64,000 bases of DNA from Amycolatopsis lurida (GCF_900105055.1 NZ_FNTA01000004.1:7595501-7659500); one strand, 5' to 3'; shown: positions 1-8,659, counted from the stretch's first letter. Numbers and translations are program-made. The notes: generated by a model not told the origin, from the letters alone.

Positions 1-436
1 CGACAAGGCGTTTCAGATCGCTAGCCTCGCTCGCCCTCGGCATCTGCACCCACGCGACGGACACGGCGATGGTGTTCCCGGCGCCGTCGTCGACGGTGAC
101 CATCATGCGATCGAGATCCACGCAAGGATGACGCAGGAAGAAACGCTGGACTTCGCCGAAGGAATGCGGTCCGCAGTTGAGTTCCCGCCTGGCGGTCTTC
201 TTCAGCTGGCGCCAGCCCAGGCGTTGCCAGGTTTCGGAATGGCGGCCCTTCTGTGCGGATTTCTTGCTGGAGCTTTTGCCTTTGAGGGCTTGGCTCGCGG
301 CGGAATCCAGGGAGGCGGCAGTGCCTCCGCCAATGCCGTTGGTGGCGGCGACGACCACTCCTGCCGTGGCCATCGCGCCCACGCCGTACTTGTATTTGAT
401 CCAACGGCCGTCCGGGCCGCGTGGTTGATTCACCAT
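1..436 (-). CDS. Hypothetical small protein, cut by the left window edge
   Basis: The reading frame stays open from an ATG at 436 to the left edge, so the 3' end is missing; 145 residues are visible. A GGGAGGGG stretch lies about 14 bases and a GGAG about 7 bases upstream of the ATG. The start reads MVNQPRGPDGRWIKYKYGVG, followed by a small hydrophobic Ala/Gly/Val stretch (about residues 20-45) that could be a weak membrane or export segment, then a Ser/Lys-rich linker and a basic, Trp-containing C-terminal half with RRELNCGPHSFGEVQRFFLR and HPCVDLDRMMV. I recognise no family. The reading frame and start are well supported; the function is unknown. Confidence 0.6.
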   Translation of the reverse strand, partial: MVNQPRGPDGRWIKYKYGVGAMATAGVVVAATNGIGGGTAASLDSAASQALKGKSSSKKSAQKGRHSETWQRLGWRQLKKTARRELNCGPHSFGEVQRFFLRHPCVDLDRMMVTVDDGAGNTIAVSVAWVQMPRASEASDLKRLV

Positions 437-599
437 GCTGCGCTCCGTCCCCTCCCAAGTCCGGAACGGCCGATCTTGCTCCGGGTTTTGCGAAGGAATC
501 GAGAACTCTTGCGCTAATACGCCCGAACGGCGCAATCGGTCTTCGGGTTTACGCCGGTACTGAACAGGTTTCAGGGGTGATAAAGGGTTCGTGGCCAGC

Positions 600-1260
600 G
601 AGAAGGGCCCGTCGCCGGTGTGGCTGGTGGGCTTCTCGGGTTCAGCGGGTGGCGGGGGTGTTGCGCGGGGTTGTCGGCGCGGGTCTCGGTGTTGCGGCGG
701 GTGAACTCCGGTGGTCCGTGGGGGTCAGTCGGAATTCGGTGCCAGCGGCGGCGACCCTCATGTCGCGTCCTGTGGCGGGGCCGGGTGTGGGTCTGGTGTG
801 GAGCGGCGGTCACGCTGCTGTCAGGCACGCCCTTGCGGTCCCTCGCCGCTCGCGACCCTCGCGGCCGAGTGGACGCATGCCGAGGGGCCCGTCGCCGGTG
901 TGGCTGGCGTACTTCTCGCGTTCAGCGGTGGTGGAGGGTGTTGCGGCGGGGTGAACTCCGGTGGTCCGTCGGGTCAGCCGGATTTCGGTGCCAACAGCGG
1001 CAACCCTCAAGTTCCGTCCGTGTGGCAGGGCCGGGGTGTCGGTCTGGTGCGGTGCCGCGGTCCTGTGCGGAGCTACTGTCAGGCACGCCCAGCAGTCCTT
1101 CGTCACTCACGACCCTCCGACGGAGTGGACACATGCCGAGGGGCCCGTCGCCGGGTGGCTGGCGGGCTCCTCGGGGTTCAGACGTGATGCAGGGTGTTGC
1201 GGCGGGGATGTCGGAGCGGATCCCGGTATTGGGGTGGGATGAACTCCGGTAACCCGTCGG
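600..1260. repeat. Degenerate tandem repeat, three units of about 256-280 bp
   Basis: The block GGGCCCGTCGCCGG recurs at 605, 885 and 1141 (spacings 280 and 256), each time followed by a TGGCTGG core and a TGTTGCG box, then a GAACTCCGGT box at about 703, 953 and 1240. The third unit overlaps the last codons of the HNH gene that ends at 1178. The other two are decayed copies of that gene's 3' end plus its downstream sequence. The whole 437-1177 stretch holds this repeat and no convincing gene. It looks like residue of repeated unequal exchange or copy decay of a 13E12-type element. Confidence 0.7.
1138..1172 (-). terminator. Hairpin just after the HNH gene stop
   Basis: GAGGGGCCCG (1138-1147) pairs with CGGGCTCCTC (1163-1172) with a single G.U pair. 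It begins six bases past the stop codon of the HNH gene in the minus-strand direction. There is no T-tract, as is usual in actinomycetes. A bulged version of the same stem is at 600-637. Confidence 0.5.
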
Positions 1261-2431
1261 CCGCCATCCGTACTTCCCAGTCACCGTGATGGATCAGGCG
1301 GTGATGGAACCCGCACAGCAGCACCAGATTCCGAAGATCCGTGGGTCCGCCGTCTGCCCAGTGATGGATGTGGTGAGCGTGGCAATTCTTGGGTTTCCGG
1401 TGACAGCCGGGGAAGGCGCAGCCGCCGTCGCGGATGTTCAGTGCCCGGCGTTGGCCTGGTGTGACGAAGCGTCTGAGTCGTCCGACGTCGAGGGGTTCGC
1501 CGGCGGCGCTCAGCACGACCGGCAGCATCAGGCAGTCGCAGGCAGCGAGCCGGGCTTCCCTCGCGGTCATCGTCCCGACGAAATCCAAGCACGCGGTCCC
1601 GAGACCCGACTTCAACTCCTCAAGCCCGATAGTGACGTTCACGAGGGTGCGATACCCGCTGGTGCCGGGCTGGTCCGGGCAGGCGATCGCCAGGTCGAGA
1701 AGGTCGACCCAGGCGTCACCCATGCGCTCGCATTTCATCCGAAGATCCGCCTGGCCGAACTCGTCCACCGGCCGCGGTTGCGCGTAGGCCTCCAGCGCGG
1801 CGGCGGTGCGGGCACCGGTCTCGTCATCCAGGAGACCGGTCAGCTTCCAGAACCCGTCCTTGCGGCGCTCCAGGGTGATCTCCCGGCGCGGCTCCTTCGG
1901 TTCAGGCTCTTTCGGCTCGTTCCCGTCGGGGTCCAGCAAGGCGAGCAGGTTCGCTTCAGCGTCCGCCAACTGGCGGGGACCAGCGTCGCGAGCGAGGGTG
2001 GCGAGAATCTTCTCCGCATTCGCCCGATCCTCCACCGAGATCTCGGCCGGAAGCCTCTTCAGAATCTCCAGGATCTGATCGATCCGCTCATCACCGACCA
2101 ACCCCTCGGCCGCCACCGCAGCGGTCGTGGGCAGCGCGGCCGGAACCTCGCTGCCATCCAACGCACGGGACGGGTTCAACGCGATGGCCCGCATCACCAC
2201 CGCACCCGCCTCACCGACCGACAACCCCGCCACATCCGCGAACCATGCAGCCGTACGGCCATACCCGTACAAGTCCTTGACACCCCGAGACTCGACCTCC
2301 GCCAGGTACCGCCCCAAACCGGCGGTGGCCATCCTGATCACCCGCAAAGACTGCTGCACGCCATGGGCAAGCTCCAGCTTGCCAGCGCGCCACAACTCCT
2401 GCGGCAACTCGGGAAGGAAGGTCTCGGACAC
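1178..2431 (-). CDS. DUF222 / HNH endonuclease protein (13E12 repeat family)
   Basis: 417 residues from a GTG start. The N-terminal two-thirds is a DUF222-type helical region (begins MSETFLPELPQELWRAG). Residues about 333-383 form an HNH nuclease domain: GGCAFPGCHRKPKNCHAHHI, then HHWADGGPTDLRNLVLLC and a terminal FHHRLIHHG, so both Cys pairs and the catalytic His are present. Length is usual for the family. In mycobacteria these are the 13E12 repeat proteins; their biological role is unsettled, and several are SOS-controlled. Start choice: AGGGG abuts the GTG with no spacer, but a TATTAT -10 box ends six bases upstream, so the transcript is probably leaderless. A LexA box overlaps the promoter. 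Decayed 3' copies lie downstream. Confidence 0.88.
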   Translation of the reverse strand: MSETFLPELPQELWRAGKLELAHGVQQSLRVIRMATAGLGRYLAEVESRGVKDLYGYGRTAAWFADVAGLSVGEAGAVVMRAIALNPSRALDGSEVPAALPTTAAVAAEGLVGDERIDQILEILKRLPAEISVEDRANAEKILATLARDAGPRQLADAEANLLALLDPDGNEPKEPEPKEPRREITLERRKDGFWKLTGLLDDETGARTAAALEAYAQPRPVDEFGQADLRMKCERMGDAWVDLLDLAIACPDQPGTSGYRTLVNVTIGLEELKSGLGTACLDFVGTMTAREARLAACDCLMLPVVLSAAGEPLDVGRLRRFVTPGQRRALNIRDGGCAFPGCHRKPKNCHAHHIHHWADGGPTDLRNLVLLCGFHHRLIHHGDWEVRMAADGLPEFIPPQYRDPLRHPRRNTLHHV

Positions 2432-2437
2432 CCCTCA

Positions 2438-2468
2438 ATAATACACGAACAAATAGAACATGTGTTCG
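2438..2468 (-). promoter_or_regulatory. Leaderless promoter with LexA (SOS) box for the HNH gene
   Basis: On the minus strand 2468-2456 reads CGAACACATGTTC, the actinobacterial SOS-box pattern CGAAC-N4-GTTC (the final G is replaced by T). TATTAT at 2443-2438 is six bases from the GTG start, which places the transcription start at the start codon. The LexA box covers the -35 region, so LexA binding should block transcription until DNA damage. Confidence 0.7.
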
Positions 2469-2972
2469 TAATTTTAAGCGACGAGCGAAACGCGCGAACA
2501 ACACTGAAGGGTGATTCGGCCTCGCGCAGCGACCACGTAAAGAAAGCGTGGCGCAATTAGCCGACTAAATGCGGGCCAGGCGACGAAGTGAGTAGCCACG
2601 CCGGCACAAAAGGCCGTCGCCTGGCACCGGAACCACGACCACCGGAACCACGACCACCGGAACCACGACCACAGGAACCACGACGACAGTGGAACTGACC
2701 CGCTTCGAGGTCCTGTCCGACACCGTGGACGAACTGCTCCAGGCCCGACCCGCCCGCCGACTTCCAGGCCGACCGGGAAGCGTTCCTCGACGCCCAACTG
2801 ATCCGGGACTTCGCCGCGTCGCGGGAGGAGGGCGAACCTGCCGGGGATCAAGGTCTTCGTCGCGCCCACACCGAAGACCACCGGGCATTGCCCACATACC
2901 GGGACAGGAAATATCCTCGCCGCCGTCCCGTTGACCTGGAGGAACGAGCAAGGTCACGGAAGGGGATCGGCG
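2469..2972. other. Gene-poor interval, possibly a decayed gene
   Basis: No intact gene. From about 2688 the plus strand reads VELTRFEVLSDTVDELLQ and then, after a frame change near 2745, ADFQADREAFLDAQLIRDFA and further charged residues to about 2900. This looks protein-like but has no start or stop in one frame. It may be a frameshifted remnant; it could also be chance in GC-rich DNA. Confidence 0.3.
2625..2684 (+). repeat. Four tandem copies of a 15-bp unit
   Basis: CACCGGAACCACGAC is repeated exactly three times (2625-2639, 2640-2654, 2655-2669) and once with one change (CACAGGAACCACGAC, 2670-2684). As 15 is a multiple of three, it would encode a 5-residue repeat if translated, but it lies in the gene-poor interval. 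Confidence 0.85.
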
Positions 2973-3770
2973 ATGAGCACAAGCCTGGACACGTTCACGC
3001 GGGATTGGCAGGGCTGGAAGACCCAGCGCGAGCGTGATCTCGCCGATCCGCTCGGCTGGCTCGCCCTGGTCTCGCTCGATTGGCTCGAGGGCAAGCCGCG
3101 CGCGTACGACGGGCTTCCCGGCCTGTGGTGGCAGGACGCCGACGCGGCGTATCTCGATCCTCAGGGCGCGGATCTCTCGCACGATGGCGAACGGATCACC
3201 GGTGTCCGTCGCTTCGAGCTGGTCAACAGCGGTGCGACGACCAGGGTCGTCGCCGGCGACATCGAGATCGAGGTGGCGCGCCGCGGCGGATACCTGATCC
3301 GGACGCACGACCCGAAGGCCTCGGTGCTGAACGCTTTCCGCGGTGTCCCGGCGTACGAGCCCGACTCGGCCTGGGTGCTGTCCGGGGCCTTCGAGCCCTT
3401 CGACGAGCCACGGCCGACCACGGTCGGAGCGGTCGTCGAAGGACTCAGCCACGTCTACGTTTCGCCGGGTGTCGTGCGGTTCGAGTACGACGGCGTGGAG
3501 CACACACTCACCGCGTTCAACGGCAAGAAGGACGGCCTGCTCATTCTCTTCACCGACGCCACGAGCGGTGTCACCACCTACGCGGCGAACCGGTCTCTCG
3601 CGGTGCCGCCTCCCGAGGAAGACGGTTCGGTCGTCCTTGATTTCACCCGCGCGACGAATCTGCCCTGCGCGTTCACCGATTTCGCCACGTGCCCGCTGCC
3701 GCCGGCGGGCAACGACCTGCCGTTCGCGGTGGAAGCGGGGGAGAAGCTGCCTTACGAGCGGCAGGGCTGA
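2973..3770 (+). CDS. DUF1684 family protein
   Basis: 265 residues from an ATG at 2973 (MSTSLDTFTRDWQGWKTQRE), with AAGGGGA about 8 bases upstream; a longer frame from 2931 lacks a ribosome site. Family hallmarks: the N-terminal LADPLGWLALVSLDWLEG region and the C-terminal NLPCAFTDFATCPLPPAGND followed by LPFAVEAGEK, which is the most conserved part of DUF1684 proteins. No signal peptide or membrane segment. The family is common in actinomycetes and bacteroidetes; the molecular role is not established. The 3' end overlaps the convergent BtrH-like gene by 19 bases, so the two transcripts must interfere or terminate within each other. Confidence 0.85.
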   Translation: MSTSLDTFTRDWQGWKTQRERDLADPLGWLALVSLDWLEGKPRAYDGLPGLWWQDADAAYLDPQGADLSHDGERITGVRRFELVNSGATTRVVAGDIEIEVARRGGYLIRTHDPKASVLNAFRGVPAYEPDSAWVLSGAFEPFDEPRPTTVGAVVEGLSHVYVSPGVVRFEYDGVEHTLTAFNGKKDGLLILFTDATSGVTTYAANRSLAVPPPEEDGSVVLDFTRATNLPCAFTDFATCPLPPAGNDLPFAVEAGEKLPYERQG

Positions 3771-4747
3771 ACAGTCGCGAGCGCCGTCATCGCCTCCTGT
3801 TCGCGCCGGGCCAGCTCGGACAGGACGGCGGACGCGCCGTTCAGCGTCTCGGCGTCGCCGGTTTTCCCTGCCTGTGCCACCAATTCCGCGACTTCTGTCC
3901 ATAGTGGAACGATTTCGCGGTATTTCCCATATGCGGTGCGGAGACCGGCGTCGTCGACGAGTGCTGTGCTTTCTTCGAGGAAGTCTCGGTAGATCCGGCG
4001 GAAGAGCGCGCCGCCGGTCCCTGCCCGCTCCATCAGGACGGCGGCCTGCGGAAGGTCGTGCGCCGGATCACTGCTGCGCTCCAGCCATTTCCGCACCTGC
4101 GCGGCGGCATTGCCGATCCCGCGATACCCGAGGTTCGCGATGGGCGGATCGAGGAACTCCGCAGCGTTGGCCCGGACGGCCGTGCGGATGGCGTCGGCGA
4201 GCGGAACGAGGGGCGTGTCGGCGCCGATGGTGAACGAGCGATTCTTCGCCGCCATCGGGCCCTTCTCCCCGCGAGCACGCTCCAGGCTCTCCAGCGAGGT
4301 CGATACGGACCCGCCTTGCTGGCTTGTGTCGACCAGGAAAGCGCGCTCGTCGTCGTAGCCGTACAAGGCGGCGAAGTGTCCTCCGAAGTGGACTTTCGAC
4401 GTGAAGTACTCCAGGTGGTACGAGTCGAGCTGAAGACCGACCGGCACGTCGGCGTCGATTTCCTCGGCCACGTTCCGCCACGCCGTGCGCGCCGACGTCG
4501 TTTCCTTGACGCGCAGGGACAGGCCGAGCCGGTCGCTCAGCTTCCGCGTGATCTCGATGGGCTTGCTGCGGCCTCCGAGGAACGGGAACGGCAGGTTCTT
4601 CCCGTCCCAGTAGATGAAGCCCAGTCCTTCGCCGAGCCCGAACAGCATCGGCTCGGAGAGCTCGACCCCGGCGTGCCGCAGGAGGACTTGGAGCGTGCTG
4701 GTCTCGCAGTGTTCCCCGCCCGCGGACGCGACCCCCTCGATGATCAC
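3752..4747 (-). CDS. BtrH N-terminal domain protein (peptidase/acyltransferase-like fold)
   Basis: 331 residues from a GTG that overlaps the stop of the upstream MerR gene (GTGA). The first about 140 residues match the BtrH N-terminal fold (papain-like): GGEHCETSTLQVLLRHAGVE with a candidate catalytic Cys, then GLGEGLGFIYWDG and a His in KVHFGGHFAALYGYDDE. BtrH itself is an acyl-carrier-protein to butirosin acyltransferase. The C-terminal half (about 190-331) is helical and resembles the DUF4872 partner domain. Predicted cytoplasmic. Translational coupling to a MerR regulator with a small-molecule-binding domain suggests a ligand-induced modifying or resistance enzyme. The substrate cannot be told from sequence. 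Confidence 0.75.
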   Translation of the reverse strand: MIIEGVASAGGEHCETSTLQVLLRHAGVELSEPMLFGLGEGLGFIYWDGKNLPFPFLGGRSKPIEITRKLSDRLGLSLRVKETTSARTAWRNVAEEIDADVPVGLQLDSYHLEYFTSKVHFGGHFAALYGYDDERAFLVDTSQQGGSVSTSLESLERARGEKGPMAAKNRSFTIGADTPLVPLADAIRTAVRANAAEFLDPPIANLGYRGIGNAAAQVRKWLERSSDPAHDLPQAAVLMERAGTGGALFRRIYRDFLEESTALVDDAGLRTAYGKYREIVPLWTEVAELVAQAGKTGDAETLNGASAVLSELARREQEAMTALATVQPCRS

Positions 4748-5547
4748 GAGGTCACCGGCCAGGCGATTTCGGTGCGGTAGGCCTCGGGCGCGACGCCCGG
4801 TCCGGGCGCCACCAGGTACAACTCCTCGGCAGGGCCCGCCGGGAGGCGGTCGCGTTCGGCGATCCAGCGGCCGAGCGATCGGTACGCGGTCTCGACGTCT
4901 TCGTAGCCACCTTCGTGGATCGTCGCCACGAGCAGCGCACCGGGAAGCTCGGCGGAGCCGATCTCTCCCTCTTCTCTTACCGGCCCCTCGACCGGGACGA
5001 ACAGTTCGACGGTCAGCTCGTCGGGGTCGACGGCGAGGTAACGGGCCCCGGGCGGTCCGGACGGCGTGACCCGTTGCCCACCGAGCGCCGCGAACAGCCG
5101 GGCGTACGCGGGGCCGATCAGCTCGGCCAGCCCGCTCAGCGGGGTCCGGATCGACAGGCGCGCGATCGGCTGCGGCGCGCGCACACGCTCGTAGACATGC
5201 AGCCACCGCGTCGGTTCGGCGAGCACGGAGTCGAGTCCGTCGGTGATCGCCGCGAGCTCCGCGGCCCGTGCCGCCACCCGGTCGTGATGCCGTTTGATCG
5301 CGGCCTTCACCTCGTCCGGGTCGCCCGCGTCCAGGATCGCGGCGATCTCCGCCAGCGGCACCTCCAGCTCCCGCAGCCGCCGGATCAGACCGGCGCGGGC
5401 GAACTGTTCGAGCGAGTACCGGCGGTACCCGGTGCCGGGATCGATCCTGGCGGGTACCAGCAGCCCGATCCGGTCGTAGTTCCGCAACGCGCGGACCGAC
5501 AGCCTGGTGGCGTGAGCGAACACGCCGATCGGCATCAGGGTCGTCAT
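4744..5547 (-). CDS. MerR family regulator with GyrI-like ligand-binding domain
   Basis: 267 residues. The N-terminal MerR helix-turn-helix is clear (IGVFAHATRLSVRALRNYDR, then GLLVPARIDPGTGYRRYS), followed by a dimerisation helix (about residues 70-115) and a C-terminal GyrI/effector-binding-like domain (about 125-265) that in relatives such as BmrR and TipA binds hydrophobic drugs. ATG start with no Shine-Dalgarno; the -10 box is six bases upstream, so it is probably leaderless. The upstream MerR-type operator with a 19-bp spacer implies autoregulation, with ligand binding untwisting the promoter. It is translationally coupled to the BtrH-like gene, its probable effector. Confidence 0.88.
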   Translation of the reverse strand: MTTLMPIGVFAHATRLSVRALRNYDRIGLLVPARIDPGTGYRRYSLEQFARAGLIRRLRELEVPLAEIAAILDAGDPDEVKAAIKRHHDRVAARAAELAAITDGLDSVLAEPTRWLHVYERVRAPQPIARLSIRTPLSGLAELIGPAYARLFAALGGQRVTPSGPPGARYLAVDPDELTVELFVPVEGPVREEGEIGSAELPGALLVATIHEGGYEDVETAYRSLGRWIAERDRLPAGPAEELYLVAPGPGVAPEAYRTEIAWPVTS

Positions 5548-5553
5548 GGGACC

Positions 5554-5584
5554 AGCCTGAACCCTCTCCCGGGGAGAGGGTCAA
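5554..5584 (-). promoter_or_regulatory. MerR-type promoter/operator
   Basis: Minus strand: -35 TTGACC (5584-5579), a 19-bp spacer, and -10 CAGGCT (5559-5554). The spacer region is an almost continuous palindrome, ACCCTCTCCC-G-GGGAGAGGGT (5561-5581). The over-long spacer with dyad symmetry is the signature of MerR-activated promoters. The ATG of the MerR gene is six bases past the -10. Confidence 0.85.
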
Positions 5585-5593
5585 GCCGGTACC

Positions 5594-8500
5594 TCACCCC
5601 AGTGACAGCCGATCGAGATCCGGGGCGGACGCGTGGTCGTTGTGCAGTTTGATCGTGTTCGCCCCTGCCTTCAGCTCGACCGGCACCGACGTGGTGAGCC
5701 GGGTGTTGTTGCCGGCGCCGTCGACCTTCACCTCGATCGGCGTGCCGCCGTTGACCGTGACGAAGTACGAGCGCGGTCCGTTGACGGTGAAGTCGATGTA
5801 GAGGGTGTAGCGCCTGGTCTCGGGCATGGTGACGGCGTCGAACCGCACGAACGAGCTCGGGTCACCGCCGATGTTGCGGACCTTCTGCCCACCCGAGCAC
5901 ACCCCGCAGTTCGTGACGCCCGCGTCACCGACGTCGTTCGCCGAGTCTTCGGCCTCCCGCATGAAGACCCGGTCCGCGGGCCGTGGGCTCACCCGGACGG
6001 GTTTGCTCACCGATTGAACCCGGCCGAGCAGGTCGAACGACGCGGTGACCGGGATGTCGGCCGCGGTGACACCTTCGGGCGAGAGCAGCGTCCACGAGGC
6101 TTCGAGCTCGTTCCCGACCCGCATCGACGCCGTGCTCGCCGGAGCGCCTTGCAAGGTCCAGCCCGCCGGGATGACGGGTGCGAGGCTGACCTGCTTGATC
6201 GTGTCGTCGGCGTCGAGCCGCAGTTTCGCGGTCACCTGAAGGGACTGCCGTCCTGGCGCGAGCCATTGGATGCCGCCCGGTTCGACGGTCAGCGTCGTTT
6301 TCGGCGTGTAGGACGACGGTGGCAGGGGAGCGAACGCGATCCGGTCGAGGCCCGGCCCCGAGGAGGCGTCGCTGAACACCTTGACGGTGTTGACGCCGGC
6401 GTTCAGTTCGACGGGGATCGCCGTCGAGGAGACGACGCCCGGTGTTCCGGCGTCGATCGCGGCTTCGACGGGGATGCCGCCGTTCACACTTACCGCAACC
6501 GACGTCGCGGGACCGCCCATGGTGTCGAGCTGAAGCCGGTGGCTTCCGGCTTCGGCGGCCGTCACCTTCGGATAGGTGACCGAGTTGCGCGAGCCGCCAC
6601 CGAGCCCGGTGACCTGGAACGAGCCGGAGCAGGACGAGCATTGGCCGAGCCGGGCGCGGCCGTCGCGGTCGTTGTGGAAGGACTCCGCCTCCAGCGGGAC
6701 CTGCGCGCCCAGTACCGAACTCGGGTAGCCGTACGCCACCTTGATCTCATCGATCGCCAACTGCCGGTAGAAGGGTTTCGCCTGCGGCCCGGACCAGGTG
6801 TTCAGCACTTCGAGTTTGACGAACCGGGTCTGCCGTTCGCCGAAATCGATGAACTGCACACCGCGGGCGCTCGGCATCGCGCCGGTGCGGATCGGTTTGC
6901 CCCAGTTCCTCCCGTCGTCGCTGACGTAGACGCGATAGTCCTTGATCCGCGCCGAGTCCTCCGGCCTGCCGAACGATTCTCGCGCGTGCGTCGGTGACAT
7001 CTCGCGCTGGTTCACCGCGAGGTAGGTGGCGGTCCGCCGCCTGCCCAGGTCCAAGGTCAGCGAAACCGGTTGCTTGCCGTCGGCATCCCAATAGTTCTCG
7101 AAGTTCCCGTCGACCAGGTTCGACGCCGGATGCCCGGCGCGCGAGGACGAAGCGGTCGCCTTGATGGTGCGGGAGTCGAGGAAGTGCCGCTGCCCGGCCG
7201 TTTCCACCTTGAACACCGTGTCGTAGGTATCCCAGTCTTTGATGTCCACAATGGTCAGATAGCCGCCGGATTGGCTGAAGCGCAGCGACTTGCCGGTGCG
7301 CAGATCGGACACCCCGGTCACCTTGTATCCGTTGTCACGCAAGCGGAGCAGGTCGGTGCGCGGCCGCGTGACCACGTGGAGATATTGCGTTCGCGCGCCC
7401 GGTTCGACGGTGATGACACCGTGCGCGCCGTCGTTCCAGAACCCGGGCTGCATGCCGCCGTACAGGTACCCGCCGCCCTCCTTGCCCTGCAGGGAGGACT
7501 TGATCGGCGGCACCCAGCTCGCCATGAAGTTGTTGTACGCCTCCTGCTGCGGCGGGAACTTTCCGTTCACCATCGGGGTTTCAGCCATCAGCGATTTCAT
7601 CGACGAACCCGCGTTGGCGATGTAGCGTCCGGTCGACAACCGGAAGTCGACGGCCTGATCGGTGCCGTCGTACCACCAGCCGCCGTTGGTCGGCAGTTTG
7701 TAGTCGGCCTCGGTGAGCCTCGGCATCGGGGTGAAGGCGGCCTGCGGATAGTCGTACGGCGGGGTGATGCCGGTCTTCTGTTCGTTGCTGACGGTGTCCA
7801 TGATCGGGGTGTCCTCGTTGTTGTTGCTCAGCAACCAGGACGGTCGTTTCTCGCGGATCTGTTCGTAGAGCCGGTTCTTCTCCCAGTAGTCGTTGTCGTT
7901 GTCGATCCAGAACCCGGCGAGGTCCGCGTAGCGGTCCATGACCTCGTGGAAGAGGTCGTAACTGTACTCACCGAAGCCGGGACGGGTGGTCAGGTCGACC
8001 TGCTTGCCCTTGTAGGCGGAGTACGCGGCGGAATCCAGCGACTCGACCCCGGTCTCCTTGTGCCACTGGGGATCGTCGGTCATGTAGAGAATCGTCCGGA
8101 CACCCTTCGCGTTGCCCGCCTTGACGAGCTCGCCGAGGAGGTCGCGGCGGGTGGAGCAGCTGCCCGGGATCGCCGAAGGCCACGGACGCGCGTAACCCAG
8201 CCTGCTGTGGAAAGTGGCGAGCACGATGTAGGAGGCGCCCAGCTTGCGGGCCTCGTCCACCCAGTAGTCCGCGCTCCAGCCGCCGTCGGTGACGGCGCGT
8301 TCCCAAGCGGCGCAATCGGTGTGCCGCGGTGCGGTGAACATGCCCCAATGGAGGAACAGGCCGGCGGTGGCTTCGCGCAGCCACTTCTGCCGGGGATGGT
8401 GCACCTCCGCGCTCGCCGCCGTCGTGGTGAGCAGGCTTGCCAGCAGGGCGAGAACTACGGCGAGCCAGGCGGTGCGATGCGCTCGAACTCTCATGACCAT
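5594..8500 (-). CDS. Secreted GH29 alpha-L-fucosidase with carbohydrate-binding modules
   Basis: 968 residues. A signal peptide (about 1-31, ends TTAASAEV) is followed by a GH29 catalytic barrel (about 35-430): GLFLHWGMFTAP near the start and GFWIDNDNDYW carrying the probable nucleophile Asp. Next come an F5/8 type C (discoidin/CBM32) module at about 445-595 (ATASSSRAGHPASNLVDGN), a CBM6/35-like module at about 600-720 (EAESFHNDRDG), a NEW3-like Ig domain at about 737-835, and a second CBM6/35-like module from about 848 to the end. Both CBM6-like modules share a short Cys-x-x-Cys loop. Likely action: release of fucose from plant or host glycans outside the cell. An in-frame ATG two codons downstream is an equal start candidate. 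Confidence 0.88.
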   Translation of the reverse strand: MVMRVRAHRTAWLAVVLALLASLLTTTAASAEVHHPRQKWLREATAGLFLHWGMFTAPRHTDCAAWERAVTDGGWSADYWVDEARKLGASYIVLATFHSRLGYARPWPSAIPGSCSTRRDLLGELVKAGNAKGVRTILYMTDDPQWHKETGVESLDSAAYSAYKGKQVDLTTRPGFGEYSYDLFHEVMDRYADLAGFWIDNDNDYWEKNRLYEQIREKRPSWLLSNNNEDTPIMDTVSNEQKTGITPPYDYPQAAFTPMPRLTEADYKLPTNGGWWYDGTDQAVDFRLSTGRYIANAGSSMKSLMAETPMVNGKFPPQQEAYNNFMASWVPPIKSSLQGKEGGGYLYGGMQPGFWNDGAHGVITVEPGARTQYLHVVTRPRTDLLRLRDNGYKVTGVSDLRTGKSLRFSQSGGYLTIVDIKDWDTYDTVFKVETAGQRHFLDSRTIKATASSSRAGHPASNLVDGNFENYWDADGKQPVSLTLDLGRRRTATYLAVNQREMSPTHARESFGRPEDSARIKDYRVYVSDDGRNWGKPIRTGAMPSARGVQFIDFGERQTRFVKLEVLNTWSGPQAKPFYRQLAIDEIKVAYGYPSSVLGAQVPLEAESFHNDRDGRARLGQCSSCSGSFQVTGLGGGSRNSVTYPKVTAAEAGSHRLQLDTMGGPATSVAVSVNGGIPVEAAIDAGTPGVVSSTAIPVELNAGVNTVKVFSDASSGPGLDRIAFAPLPPSSYTPKTTLTVEPGGIQWLAPGRQSLQVTAKLRLDADDTIKQVSLAPVIPAGWTLQGAPASTASMRVGNELEASWTLLSPEGVTAADIPVTASFDLLGRVQSVSKPVRVSPRPADRVFMREAEDSANDVGDAGVTNCGVCSGGQKVRNIGGDPSSFVRFDAVTMPETRRYTLYIDFTVNGPRSYFVTVNGGTPIEVKVDGAGNNTRLTTSVPVELKAGANTIKLHNDHASAPDLDRLSLG

Positions 8501-8616
8501 CCGCTCTCATCCAAGGCGTGGGTTCCCGAGAGATCCGATGATTGCGGCAGAAATGTCACTGGTCAAGCCCCGATGAGCGGGACATAGCCCGAGTCATCAG
8601 AGGTATTGCGCGATAA

Positions 8617-8645
8617 GGCCCTCTCGTCTGCAGTACGAGAGGGCC
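8617..8645. terminator. Strong hairpin, 11-bp stem
   Basis: GGCCCTCTCGT (8617-8627) and ACGAGAGGGCC (8635-8645) form a perfect stem with a 7-base loop, with CTTTC on the plus side. It lies just past the stop of the minus-strand zincin gene (8660) and upstream of the fucosidase start, so it most likely ends the HEAT/zincin transcript. Confidence 0.8.
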
Positions 8646-8659
8646 CTTTCGGTCGGAAT

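Noticed and set aside
437..1177. Several overlapping plus- and minus-strand frames of 80-210 codons
   Set aside because: They fall in degenerate tandem repeats derived from the HNH gene and change from copy to copy.
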